Shown one piece after another: positions 53,714-61,866 of a DNA stretch of 64,000 nt (position 1 is its first letter; every line of letters starts with the position of its first letter). The notes beneath the pieces are model-generated. The model had not been told where the DNA came from and made no database searches. It saw nothing but the letters and a program-made list of their open reading frames with translations. Source of the DNA: Paenibacillus macquariensis (GTDB lineage Bacteria > Bacillota > Bacilli > Paenibacillales > Paenibacillaceae); NCBI RefSeq assembly GCF_900156375.1, contig NZ_FTNK01000001.1:248001-312000 (forward strand), read 5' to 3'. The position numbers and the translations under genes were made by a program.

Positions 53714-54544
53714 TTATCCAATTAGCCTTTTCTTCTGTATTTCAAATTCTTCAACACTTAAAATCCCATCATCCCTTAATTGTGAAAATTTCCTGAGTTC
53801 ATCTGCAACCGATATACTTTGCAGTGAACTTTCATTCTGCTTAGCATTCTCTTTTTGCTTGTCATCTTCATCAGCTTGTCTTATTAAAACTCCCATTAAT
53901 TGATGACAATGGTATGCAGTTTTGTATGCATCCTTGTATTCTTGACTACTTTTTGTATATGAAGTAAACTCTGAATCTAAAAATGAAATTTTATGAATCG
54001 GATTAACTGTATCATTTACAATTACGTTCAGTTCAATTTTCTTGACTTTTTCCTCGCTTGATTGAGACCCAGAAAGTCCTCCAATAATTGCTCCTATTCC
54101 CCCAGCTAGTACACCACCTAACAAAGCACCACCAATTTGACTTCCTCTGTTTGTCGAAGTGACACTTATACCATCAGTCAATATCTCTGATTTTAGAATA
54201 TCTCCATATTTATATATTTTTTGACTATTAGCATTAATATTTACAAAGGTTATCTTCTTTGTATTCTCATCAATAGACAAAGTAACATCCCCGTTTGGAG
54301 AAGTGTACCTTTGCGTCGATTTATAGTTGGGTATTTCCTCTAATTTCTTACTTGTTTCTTTTTGTTTTTTCATCAATTCTTCTTCATCTTTATCTTTTTG
54401 CATAGCATAACAGAACCAAGAACCAATACCGAATATGAATACGAGCATCCATCCAATAACTGAACCGACTCCTTCTCCAGCAATTGCAAAGAAAAACATA
54501 ATAAAAGCAAGAATTGCAAATACACCACCAAAACCCATATACAT
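53714..54544 (-). CDS. Membrane protein with C-terminal SHOCT domain
   Basis: 276 residues from ATG 54542-54544 (GGGGGC seven bases upstream). One or two N-terminal membrane helices (GFGGVFAILAFIMFFFAIAG and VGSVIGWMLVFIFGIGSWF), a beta-rich middle (NGDVTLSIDENTKKITFVNI), a glycine-rich stretch IGGALLGGVLAGGIGAIIGG, and a C-terminal SHOCT motif (ADELRKFSQLRDDGILSVEE). SHOCT modules oligomerise and are often found on mobile elements. Function unknown. Confidence 0.75.
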   Translation of the reverse strand: MYMGFGGVFAILAFIMFFFAIAGEGVGSVIGWMLVFIFGIGSWFCYAMQKDKDEEELMKKQKETSKKLEEIPNYKSTQRYTSPNGDVTLSIDENTKKITFVNINANSQKIYKYGDILKSEILTDGISVTSTNRGSQIGGALLGGVLAGGIGAIIGGLSGSQSSEEKVKKIELNVIVNDTVNPIHKISFLDSEFTSYTKSSQEYKDAYKTAYHCHQLMGVLIRQADEDDKQKENAKQNESSLQSISVADELRKFSQLRDDGILSVEEFEIQKKRLIG

Positions 54545-54637
54545 TATGTATGCCCCCAATTTTATGATTTAGAAATAAAAATTATTATTTATTCGGTTTA
54601 TATCCCGTACATAAGGAATACATATCTTTACTCATCT

Positions 54638-54997
54638 CTACATAATTCTTTCCGCCAAATGATGATACGCCTGAGAGTCCAATATGAAATCCTGCAACTT
54701 CCTTTTGATCATTATCACAACATCATCATACACCTTATCCTCAGTGCCATTTTTGTTTTCAATGTCAGTTGAATCTAATGAGATTAAACTCAGTTCTGTT
54801 GTAATTGAGGTGACCACCATAGAAAAAAATGCCGATTCAATCTCACGTGTAAGCTCAGCTTCTATTAAATATTGATCAAAAGTATGATCTTCGTCTTCCT
54901 CCATGAAATCAATCACATCGTTCAAGTACTTAATACTGAACTCATTATAGAAATCATTAAGGAATTTATGATAAGCAAATGATGAATTAAAATCCAT
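54638..54997 (-). CDS. Hypothetical acidic helical protein
   Basis: 119 residues, acidic (DFMEEDEDHTFDQ), all-helical by appearance, no motif recognised. ATG with AGGA 11 bases upstream. It precedes the SHOCT gene by about 90 bases on the same strand. A 24-codon ORF just upstream (55022-55096, MSDATDTEHRERKIKKLMND...) is possible but poorly supported. Confidence 0.5.
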   Translation of the reverse strand: MDFNSSFAYHKFLNDFYNEFSIKYLNDVIDFMEEDEDHTFDQYLIEAELTREIESAFFSMVVTSITTELSLISLDSTDIENKNGTEDKVYDDVVIMIKRKLQDFILDSQAYHHLAERIM

Positions 54998-55106
54998 AAC
55001 AGCACATCCTATTCTGAATTATCAATCTTCCCAAATATCGTTCATAAGCTTCTTAATCTTCCGTTCTCGATGTTCTGTATCCGTTGCATCAGACATCCAT
55101 ACTCCA

Positions 55107-55499
55107 TTAACTAGAACAACAAACACCTGTAGGTGCTGTTAGAGTTTCTGTTACTTTTTGTACTTCTTTTGATGGTAACACTACAACTTTTTTATTTTCA
55201 GTTGGCTTAATACCGTCACTGTTTGACGCTTCACTAATGGCTGTAGACTTAGCATTTCCAGCTTGTGTGACTACTGATTTTTCTTTCTGTGATGTATTCG
55301 TCTGAGCAACTGTACTGTCATCTACAGGTAATAGCGATCCTCCAATTATAAATAGGACAAAACACGCTATGAGAAGAAACGAGCTATTCTTCCTGCCTTT
55401 TATTTTCAGTAACTTTATACTACCCTTAACTGTTCCAATAAGAGATAAAAAAACTCCAAACATTGACAACAGAATCAAAATTGATGCAAACCCCTCCAT
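55107..55499 (-). CDS. Small two-helix membrane protein
   Basis: 130 residues from ATG 55497-55499 (GGGGG nine bases upstream). Two hydrophobic helices (about 3-24 and 42-58) around a basic loop (KLLKIKGRKN), then a serine/threonine-rich external or cytoplasmic tail ending in CCSS. The first ten codons and the 5' UTR match the chimeric ORF at 28.3 kb. It lies directly downstream of family A recombinase copy 3, separated by a near-perfect inverted repeat at 55604-55630. Confidence 0.6.
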   Translation of the reverse strand: MEGFASILILLSMFGVFLSLIGTVKGSIKLLKIKGRKNSSFLLIACFVLFIIGGSLLPVDDSTVAQTNTSQKEKSVVTQAGNAKSTAISEASNSDGIKPTENKKVVVLPSKEVQKVTETLTAPTGVCCSS

Positions 55500-55661
55500 G
55501 ATGTACATCCCCCATTATGTATTAGTACAACAATCTTATATCTGACTGGATGAATTTAGCAATAGAGTATATGTTGTTACCTAAAACCACTATTAGCCGA
55601 AAAGGCTTACCTGCACATGCAGGAAGCCTAATACGAATATATAAAAGTTCATAATTTATTT

Positions 55662-56639
55662 TTATAATTCCTCTATGAAAGTCAGAGGGCTATGTTTCTG
55701 ATATTTCTTAGCAATTTCTTCATCACTGAAATCCAAATAAGCCTTTTGCGTAACTTCCACAGAAGAATGTCCTAATATTCTGCAAAGGGAAAACCAGTCT
55801 CCATTGTTTAAAATGTAATATTTAGCGAAATTGTTCCTTAGTTGATGAGGATGTATGTGGATTCCAACCTTTTTTCCAGCATCTCGTAATGCACGTTCAA
55901 AATTCCTTACATCTAACTTTGTTCCTTTAGTTGTAGGAAACATAAACGGACTTTCGGAGTATCTGTCCTTATAACGCAACCATTGCTTTAATTCATTGGC
56001 TGATTTAAATGAGAAATATACAAAACGTTCCTGTTTGTTTTTAGCATTCGTGATATGAATGCTCTTATGTTGAAAATCTATATTCTCTGGAAGAATACTC
56101 AAGCATTCGCCAATCCTCATACCAGTATCCAAAAGTATTCTTGATATAACACGATTTCTATAACCATGAAATGTGCTTGTCTCAAATTGTCCAAACACCT
56201 TTTTCAACTCTTCAGGCGTTATTGTTTTCTTCATTTTCCTTTCAACTTTAGGATTCTCTAATTTTTCAACAGGATTCTTTGGAATTTCTCTTTCTACCGT
56301 ATACAAATAATTAAAGAACACTTTAATGTTTCGTACATAATTTGCAATTGTAGTCATCGACAATTCCATCTTATAGTCTTTCCTGTTCTCAGGATGATTA
56401 CACTGCTTGGATTCTTCATTGTTGACAACTGTATACTTGCCACGTTCCCTAAGATACTTAATGTAATGACGAATATGACCTGATTGAACCTTCTTGATAT
56501 CTTCGATTTGGTATTCATTTTTCAAATAAGCTACAAATAACTTTAACGTCTGTTCGTAACTTGCCAACGTCTTACGTGATAAATTCTTGGATGAACAGTA
56601 AAGCATAAAATTGTCTAACTGAAATTCAATGTCTGTCAT
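55662..56639 (-). CDS. Tyrosine recombinase, family A, copy 3
   Basis: 325 residues, over 90% identical by eye to the 28.7 kb copy. Active residues R175, K200, H265, R268, H291 and Y301 are all present, no frameshift. The GGCGG ribosome binding site sits in an inverted repeat (56646-56694). It faces away from spo0A fragment 3. Likely the integrase or excisionase of unit C. Confidence 0.93.
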   Translation of the reverse strand: MTDIEFQLDNFMLYCSSKNLSRKTLASYEQTLKLFVAYLKNEYQIEDIKKVQSGHIRHYIKYLRERGKYTVVNNEESKQCNHPENRKDYKMELSMTTIANYVRNIKVFFNYLYTVEREIPKNPVEKLENPKVERKMKKTITPEELKKVFGQFETSTFHGYRNRVISRILLDTGMRIGECLSILPENIDFQHKSIHITNAKNKQERFVYFSFKSANELKQWLRYKDRYSESPFMFPTTKGTKLDVRNFERALRDAGKKVGIHIHPHQLRNNFAKYYILNNGDWFSLCRILGHSSVEVTQKAYLDFSDEEIAKKYQKHSPLTFIEEL

Positions 56640-56645
56640 AACAAA

Positions 56646-56694
56646 AATACCGCCTTTTTCATTGGATTTGAGGAACCAATAAATAAGCGATATT
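56646..56694. promoter_or_regulatory. Nested inverted repeat covering the recombinase A3 ribosome binding site
   Basis: Arms AATACCGC (56646-56653) and GCGATATT (56687-56694) pair with one G-U position in RNA where copy 1 has a full match; inner ATTGG/CCAAT. The pairing survives although the sequence between copies differs, which argues for a constrained structure. Confidence 0.55.
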
Positions 56695-56823
56695 AGTTGG
56701 ATTGCTATTCAGAAGTTTATCGGTTTGGAAACACTGGTTTTAGTTATTTACCGCCAAAATTGTTCTGGCAGTAAACAACTTCCAAAACCCTACATCCCTT
56801 ACCTCACAACGCTCCTACCGCTC

Positions 56824-56961
56824 TCAGCTAACCTTATGCTCAATTCTAAGCTTATCTGCTACCATCGCAATAAATTCCGAGTTGGTAGGCTTAGACTTGC
56901 TTATATTGATCGTGTAGCCGAACAGGTGGCTGATGGAGTCGATGTTGCCGCGTGTCCAGGC
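56824..56961 (-). pseudogene. spo0A: spo0A 3'-end fragment, copy 3
   Basis: Exactly 46 codons on the minus strand, [45 protein letters not shown] and TGA (56824-56826), frame intact. Upstream of GCC (56959-56961) the sequence leaves spo0A and joins the family B recombinase leader, identical to copy 1. Downstream, about 30 bases of spo0A 3' UTR (CCCTTACC.CACAACGCTC) are shared with copy 2. Confidence 0.9.
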
Positions 56962-57040
56962 GTAGCAAGGGATTCCGCATTCACTTCGAATTTATTTCCC
57001 GGGCAACTTTACGTAGATTCAATCGATAGCATTCGGTTAT

Positions 57041-57093
57041 AGCGATAAACTTCACGTGTTCTTTGTCGGAACGTTTAGTAATACTTTATCGCT
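57041..57093. promoter_or_regulatory. Nested inverted repeat before recombinase B2
   Basis: AGCGATAAA (57041-57049) and TTTATCGCT (57085-57093), with GTTC/GAAC inside. Arms are identical to those at 30.1 kb, while the loop side differs slightly. The right arm adjoins the AGAGAGGA ribosome binding site. Confidence 0.55.
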
Positions 57094-57110
57094 AGAGAGG
57101 ACGCTAATAA

Positions 57111-58142
57111 ATGTCACGTAACAATCCGAAATTTGGTTTTATTTCAAAGCGTAATCAGTCCGTTAATTTCAACTTAGAAATACAGATTGAAAAGTTCTTA
57201 CAAAGGAAGCGTATTGAAAAACGATCTCCTCGTACAGTCTCTGCATATGAGCAGGTACTCTCACAATTCCGAAAATGGTACGATGCAGAAGAGGACAAGG
57301 AGTTGAATTCGGATACTTTCCGTAGTTACATTCATTATCTTACATTTGAGAAAACAAGATGGGACGATCACCCTACGAGTCCTAATGGTAAAGTTGGATT
57401 ATCCCCACGTACAGTAAACAATGCAATACGTAATATGAAGATATTTTTTAATTATCTCGTCAGAGAGCGCATCATAATACATTCACCAATGGACGAGATT
57501 TATTATCAGAAGGAAGAGAAAGAAACCTTTGAGGTATTCAATGACGAAAACGTATTGAAACTTCTGAATGCACCAAATAGACGTGTATATACTGGTAGAC
57601 GTGATTACTGTATGATGCTCGTTCTCTGTGATGGAGGGCTTCGACTAAAGGAAATGACAAGCCTTCGGTTATCGGATATTGACTTTAAACTGCGCCAAAT
57701 AACAATTCGTGCAGAAATAGCAAAAACAAACACTACTCGGATAGTTCCAATATCTCAACGAACTACTCGTGAACTTGAAAAGTTAATTGAATATATGGAC
57801 GTAGGAGAAGATGATTACCTATGGCTTACGCAGTTTGGTGAAAGGTACTTTGGAGATACATTTGCAAAGATGCTTAAGATATATGCGAAAAGGGCTGGTG
57901 TTACTGGTGCACGTGTATCACCACATACATTCCGCCATTATTTCGCGGTTAAGTTCCTACGTGGAGGTGGTGATCCTATGGCACTCGCTCGGATACTCGG
58001 ACATACTTCCTTAAATATGACACAGGTGTATGTTAAATTTACGGGAACGGATTTACGTGAGCAGCATGATAAGGCATCACCTATTATGAATCTATTAGAT
58101 GAAGGTAACGAAAAGAAACGCGGTAAGCATAAGTTTAATTAA
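57111..58142 (+). CDS. Tyrosine recombinase, family B, copy 2
   Basis: 343 residues, intact. R178 (GGLRLKE), K205, H272/R275 (HTFRH), H298 (GHTS) and Y307 are all placed. A basic tail (EKKRGKHKFN) ends the protein. It differs from copy 1 mostly at silent positions, so both copies have been under coding constraint. It starts 150 bases to the right of spo0A fragment 3 and is divergent from recombinase A3. Confidence 0.93.
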   Translation: MSRNNPKFGFISKRNQSVNFNLEIQIEKFLQRKRIEKRSPRTVSAYEQVLSQFRKWYDAEEDKELNSDTFRSYIHYLTFEKTRWDDHPTSPNGKVGLSPRTVNNAIRNMKIFFNYLVRERIIIHSPMDEIYYQKEEKETFEVFNDENVLKLLNAPNRRVYTGRRDYCMMLVLCDGGLRLKEMTSLRLSDIDFKLRQITIRAEIAKTNTTRIVPISQRTTRELEKLIEYMDVGEDDYLWLTQFGERYFGDTFAKMLKIYAKRAGVTGARVSPHTFRHYFAVKFLRGGGDPMALARILGHTSLNMTQVYVKFTGTDLREQHDKASPIMNLLDEGNEKKRGKHKFN

Positions 58143-58525
58143 GATATTGTAAATGAAATATAGAGGTGTAGATTGCGGAGAAGATCCGTAGTCTATGCCC
58201 TAACTTGATTATTCATAATATTTTCTTGCTAATATGATCAGATTAAAACTAAGCCAACTCAGCTCAAATCTAACCTCTACCTGTGACCAGATGTGCTATA
58301 GGGGTATAGCATAAACCGTTAATCTTGCTAGCTTTTAACTACCCGCCCACCTTCCTTATTCTCAACCTTACATATACTCTCATTTTCCGTACCAAACAAT
58401 GCATGAAATACAGATTTTATCGCCTCTATTACAATAGAAAAAGAAGGCACACCATTCACCCAAGCCAATACACCAAGGGAACAGGATACCTTCTAATTTT
58501 ATTGTTTATGTAATAGATTTGACGC
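58143..58525. other. Gap after recombinase B2
   Basis: A hairpin TAGA-TGCGGA/TCCGTAG-TCTA lies at 58169-58195, without a T-run. At about 58440-58500 AGAAGG/CCTTCT flanks a loop and, on the minus strand, is followed by TTTTTC, which could end the small membrane gene at 58526. No gene otherwise. Confidence 0.5.
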
Positions 58526-58681
58526 TTAGACTTGCTTTCTTGTTTTGTTTCTATACATTCCTAATACACTAATGGCAATAGCACCAACTAGAGCAAACAT
58601 AGGTAATGTAGACATTTCCAGCACGAACATCATTGTGATAGATGAGAGTATAAGAAGCACGTATAGACCATTATTATACAT
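58526..58681 (-). CDS. Small membrane protein (51 residues)
   Basis: ATG 58679-58681 with AGGAGGG seven bases upstream, an excellent ribosome binding site. Two hydrophobic segments (YVLLILSSITMMFVL and MFALVGAIAISVLGMY) and a basic end (RNKTRKQV). No family recognised. It lies between recombinase B2 and the HIRAN nuclease. Confidence 0.65.
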   Translation of the reverse strand: MYNNGLYVLLILSSITMMFVLEMSTLPMFALVGAIAISVLGMYRNKTRKQV

Positions 58682-58981
58682 TGTATAGCCCTCCTAGCGT
58701 TCATTAATGGTTATGGTATTAATTGTATTCTATCATACTTGTATGGGATTGTAAGCATGGCAGATCCGTTTGAAATATCGCTTTCTTGTTCTCAATTGAA
58801 ATAGGGTTATGATCCTCTGTAAGAACGAGGAGAGATTCATCTAATAATATGGATAGTTCTGTATGGTAGGTTGATTTCTGGACTTCTATGTTTTGCATTC
58901 GAGATCGAGATTGGTCATTGTGTCTGTTGGCATTTATTTATTCATACTTTCGATATAGGAGAATGGGTAATAAAAAACCGC

Positions 58982-60061
58982 CTAGATTGTGGGTTTGAAA
59001 ATTTCATACATAAGTGCTTCGTGATTGTTTCTTGTTACTTTTAATGTTATTACTTTTTCTTGAATACTTTTCACTCGAACATCATACTGCATTCCTAAAT
59101 CTAATTTCATGGCATATATAGCAGCCCAATCTTTTGCAACAAAGCCAAGATGATTCCCATTAGAATTGACTACTTTTATAGCATTTCTATCATAAGGATT
59201 ATCCTGATCTCTCTCAAAATATACCTGTTCGAGTTCTGTTAACAATTTCACATAAACTTTTCTATCTGGAATTGTGATACCGATTAAAGGAATATTATTA
59301 GAAGGATAACCTTTATCACGCGAATGCTCCCAATTTTCAATGGTGCCAGAATAAATTGTTTTGAGTGTTCCATACATATCTCCATCTATATAATACTTTT
59401 TTATGTTCGGATATTCTCTAGAAAAGCAACTTGCTACTTCTACACTATTAGAATCCCAAAATCCTTTGACTTCTATGACGCTTCCATCACTCAATGTGAA
59501 ATCTGGTGTATACGAGTAACTATGTTGTTCAACGTTACTATGGTATGTTTTTAATTCAACTTTATACATCTCATATTCCCAACCTATATTTATATAATTC
59601 AATATTCTCGCAATATTCGCTTCCCACGAAGACATAAATACAGTTTGCAAATCGTCACGCCAACCATGATTTGCAGTTGATTCGTCATTATCAACTGCGT
59701 ACCAGTGTCTCAATTCAATTTTCCCACGAGTATCAACATACAAACAAACAGATATTCTAGAAGTTCTAATAACTTTGAAAATATCAGACCATATACTTTT
59801 AATTCCGTTTTGTTCTTGAAGTATGAAGTAACACAAATCGTCAACATCATAGTCAAAATTTTTCACATCAACAATAATTATTTGAATATCTATCCCAAAT
59901 TCATTAAGTAATAAACTTTTCACTTTATTAGCTGTCTTATAATCAAAAATAAAGTAATAAATTGTTCTATTACTTTCAAAATCAGTTTCTATGGAAAGAT
60001 TTTTCCCTAAACAACTAAATAGAAACGATTCAAAACCATCTCGATCATTATTTAGTTTCAT
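58982..60061 (-). CDS. PD-(D/E)XK nuclease fused to a HIRAN domain
   Basis: 359 residues. Middle part: SSWEANIARILNYINIGWEY, then YTPDFTLSDGSVIEVKGFW, giving E...PD...ExK of a nuclease. C-terminal 100 residues: IPLIGITIPDRKVYVKLL, then RDQDNPYDRNAIKVVNSNGN and HLGFVAKDWAA, the core of a HIRAN domain, which binds DNA 3' ends or damaged DNA. The N-terminal 140 residues are unassigned. GGAGGG precedes the ATG. HIRAN is usually fused to SWI2/SNF2 helicases; here the nuclease partner stands alone. Confidence 0.78.
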   Translation of the reverse strand: MKLNNDRDGFESFLFSCLGKNLSIETDFESNRTIYYFIFDYKTANKVKSLLLNEFGIDIQIIIVDVKNFDYDVDDLCYFILQEQNGIKSIWSDIFKVIRTSRISVCLYVDTRGKIELRHWYAVDNDESTANHGWRDDLQTVFMSSWEANIARILNYINIGWEYEMYKVELKTYHSNVEQHSYSYTPDFTLSDGSVIEVKGFWDSNSVEVASCFSREYPNIKKYYIDGDMYGTLKTIYSGTIENWEHSRDKGYPSNNIPLIGITIPDRKVYVKLLTELEQVYFERDQDNPYDRNAIKVVNSNGNHLGFVAKDWAAIYAMKLDLGMQYDVRVKSIQEKVITLKVTRNNHEALMYEIFKPTI

Positions 60062-60450
60062 AGTTTCCCTCCAAACCCATATTTTCCATTATTCTATCAT
60101 TATCGACAAAATAGTTCTATGGGAATAGATTATTATTTTATATCAGTCAAATAGTACTAGAGATAGTAAACCACCTATTTTTTTGCAAGGATTGAATTCC
60201 CCCAGAACCTTATTGGTAATCGAGTGTTATGAAAGCACAAAATTTCTACTTATTTCAGGGTGGTGTGGTAATGGATGTGCTAGGGGCGTATATCAGACAC
60301 TAAGTGTCATTTTGGATTTAAAATCCCCCCCTGGGTATATGTATAGGTAATACTCAGGTTAACGTTGACATAATTGACTCATTTCAGCTTTGATATTACG
60401 TCAATCCGAAAACAAATTATTTAAAATATTGAGTTTAATCTGATAACAAA

Positions 60451-60472
60451 ATAAAAAGCCCTAACTGGGCTT
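60451..60472 (-). terminator. Terminator at the end of the TnpI-like gene
   Basis: Stem AAGCCC/GGGCTT with loop TAACT, and on the minus strand TTTTATTTT follows. It overlaps the last base pair of the coding region. The 400 bases to the left (60062-60450) hold no gene. Confidence 0.75.
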
Positions 60473-61322
60473 AAAGTCTATCCATCTTATCTATCATCTT
60501 TTGCTTACTTGGATTTGTGTACATCATGGTTGTATGAATGTTGCTATGTCCAGCTTGATTTGCTACTTCATGAACTGACATATTGTTTTCTAATGCATAG
60601 GTACAAAAGAAATGTCTAAGGTCATGCGGAGTTATATCCTTGCCTATAATTGAGGAGTATTTATTAAACAGCTTATTTATTACTGTCCTATCTAGTTTAT
60701 TACCTCTAGAACTAGGAAAGAGATAGTCGGATTGAATACCTTTATCTGTCCTCTCTTTGATCCAGCTTAGCAGCGCTACTTTTACTTTGCTGTTCATGAT
60801 TACCGTTCTAGTCTTTTTACCTTTACCTTCTGAAACAATTACCTCCCTAGAAGTCGTATTAAAATCATCCATCCTAATGTTAAGTGCTTCACTGATACGT
60901 AGCCCACCATAACCAAGGAGTGAGACAATAGCATAGTTTCGCTTAGACTTACTCTCTAGTACTAACTGTCTGAACTTCTCTACATCTGCAATCCCTACAG
61001 TAGCCAGTGAAGCGTATTGACGTTGTACCTTAATCATATCTCTCTTTGTTATGGCTTGCTCTGTCTGTAATCCAGTGCTGATAAGGAAATCATTATACTT
61101 AATGAGAGCGCTAATCTTGGCATTAATGGAGGATGGACTCAGCTTCTTAATAACCTTCAGGTAGCTTATGTAGTCCTTTATGTTCTCTCTATGTAGCTTC
61201 TTAAACTCCGTACCTTTACTTTCATCAAACCACTTCATAAAACCGCTAACGTTAAGCATATAACTCTTAATTGTATTGATACTCTTTTCTTCTTCGATTA
61301 AGTATGATTCAAAGGTTATCAT
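60471..61322 (-). CDS. TnpI-like tyrosine recombinase
   Basis: 283 residues, the length of TnpI of Tn4430. Active residues: R142 (GGLRISE), K about 168 (EGKGKK), H233/R236 (PHDLRH), H259 (AGHSN) and Y268 (MMYTN). Start ATG has GAGGTGA upstream. Immediately upstream lie four copies of ATTATGTTGCA, two of them as an inverted pair. No Tn3-type transposase gene is near, so it may act as a stand-alone resolvase or integrase. Confidence 0.88.
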   Translation of the reverse strand: MITFESYLIEEEKSINTIKSYMLNVSGFMKWFDESKGTEFKKLHRENIKDYISYLKVIKKLSPSSINAKISALIKYNDFLISTGLQTEQAITKRDMIKVQRQYASLATVGIADVEKFRQLVLESKSKRNYAIVSLLGYGGLRISEALNIRMDDFNTTSREVIVSEGKGKKTRTVIMNSKVKVALLSWIKERTDKGIQSDYLFPSSRGNKLDRTVINKLFNKYSSIIGKDITPHDLRHFFCTYALENNMSVHEVANQAGHSNIHTTMMYTNPSKQKMIDKMDRL

Positions 61323-61339
61323 TTACTCACCTCATTATA

Positions 61340-61448
61340 ATTATGTTGCATTGTATTTGGTGTGATTTGTTATAAATTATGTTGCATTTCCTACTATTAT
61401 TATACTGTTTCTGATCTAGTTTTGCAACATAATTAATATTATGTTGCA
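61340..61448. promoter_or_regulatory. TnpI-type internal recombination site
   Basis: Direct copies of ATTATGTTGCAT at 61340-61351 and 61376-61387 (36 bases apart), then an inverted pair TGCAACATAAT (61423-61433) and ATTATGTTGCA (61438-61448) around TAAT. This is the layout of the Tn4430 IRS: a core of two inverted boxes plus two accessory direct boxes. It also overlaps the probable promoter, so autoregulation is likely. Confidence 0.75.
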
Positions 61449-61559
61449 TTATTATTTCACTATAATATTACTCTAGCAGGAATATGTACATATACTATAT
61501 GTGGCTAATACCTTTATAAAGCTATTGCCAACTATCTTATTGTAGTTCCAATTAAGTCT

Positions 61560-61799
61560 TATCGTGCCTTGTATCGTAATTGCACACAAAACACGGTATA
61601 CATATGGATATATCTAACATTAGGCATCCAAAATAGTCCTATCGTGATTGCTATCGTAAATATCTCAGTAAATCATCTAGAAACGTAGTCATATCAAGGG
61701 GTTTAGATACTTTTTAACATAATAAGGATATTGCCCAAAATAAAGAAAAGTAGCTGTATTAAAGGGTTTCTTGAATATCACCTATCGTATCGTAATAAT
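61560..61799. repeat. Paired TATCGT boxes
   Basis: TATCGTGCCTTGTATCGTAA (61560-61579), TATCGTGATTGCTATCGTAA (61640-61659) and TATCGTATCGTAATAAT (61783-61799): three sets of two TATCGT boxes, in two cases with 8 bases between. They lie in the 400-base gap between the recombinase and a zinc-ribbon gene; no ORF crosses them. Possible regulator or initiator binding sites. Confidence 0.45.
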
Positions 61800-61866
61800 A
61801 CCAAAGGTAGCGGAATGTAAGTGTTCTTTTACTCATTTTCACGTTAAATAAGTAAAAAGCAACCGA

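Noticed and set aside
28719..58142. RIT element (three recombinases in a row)
   Set aside because: The recombinases come as divergent pairs around spo0A fragments, not as three co-directional overlapping genes.
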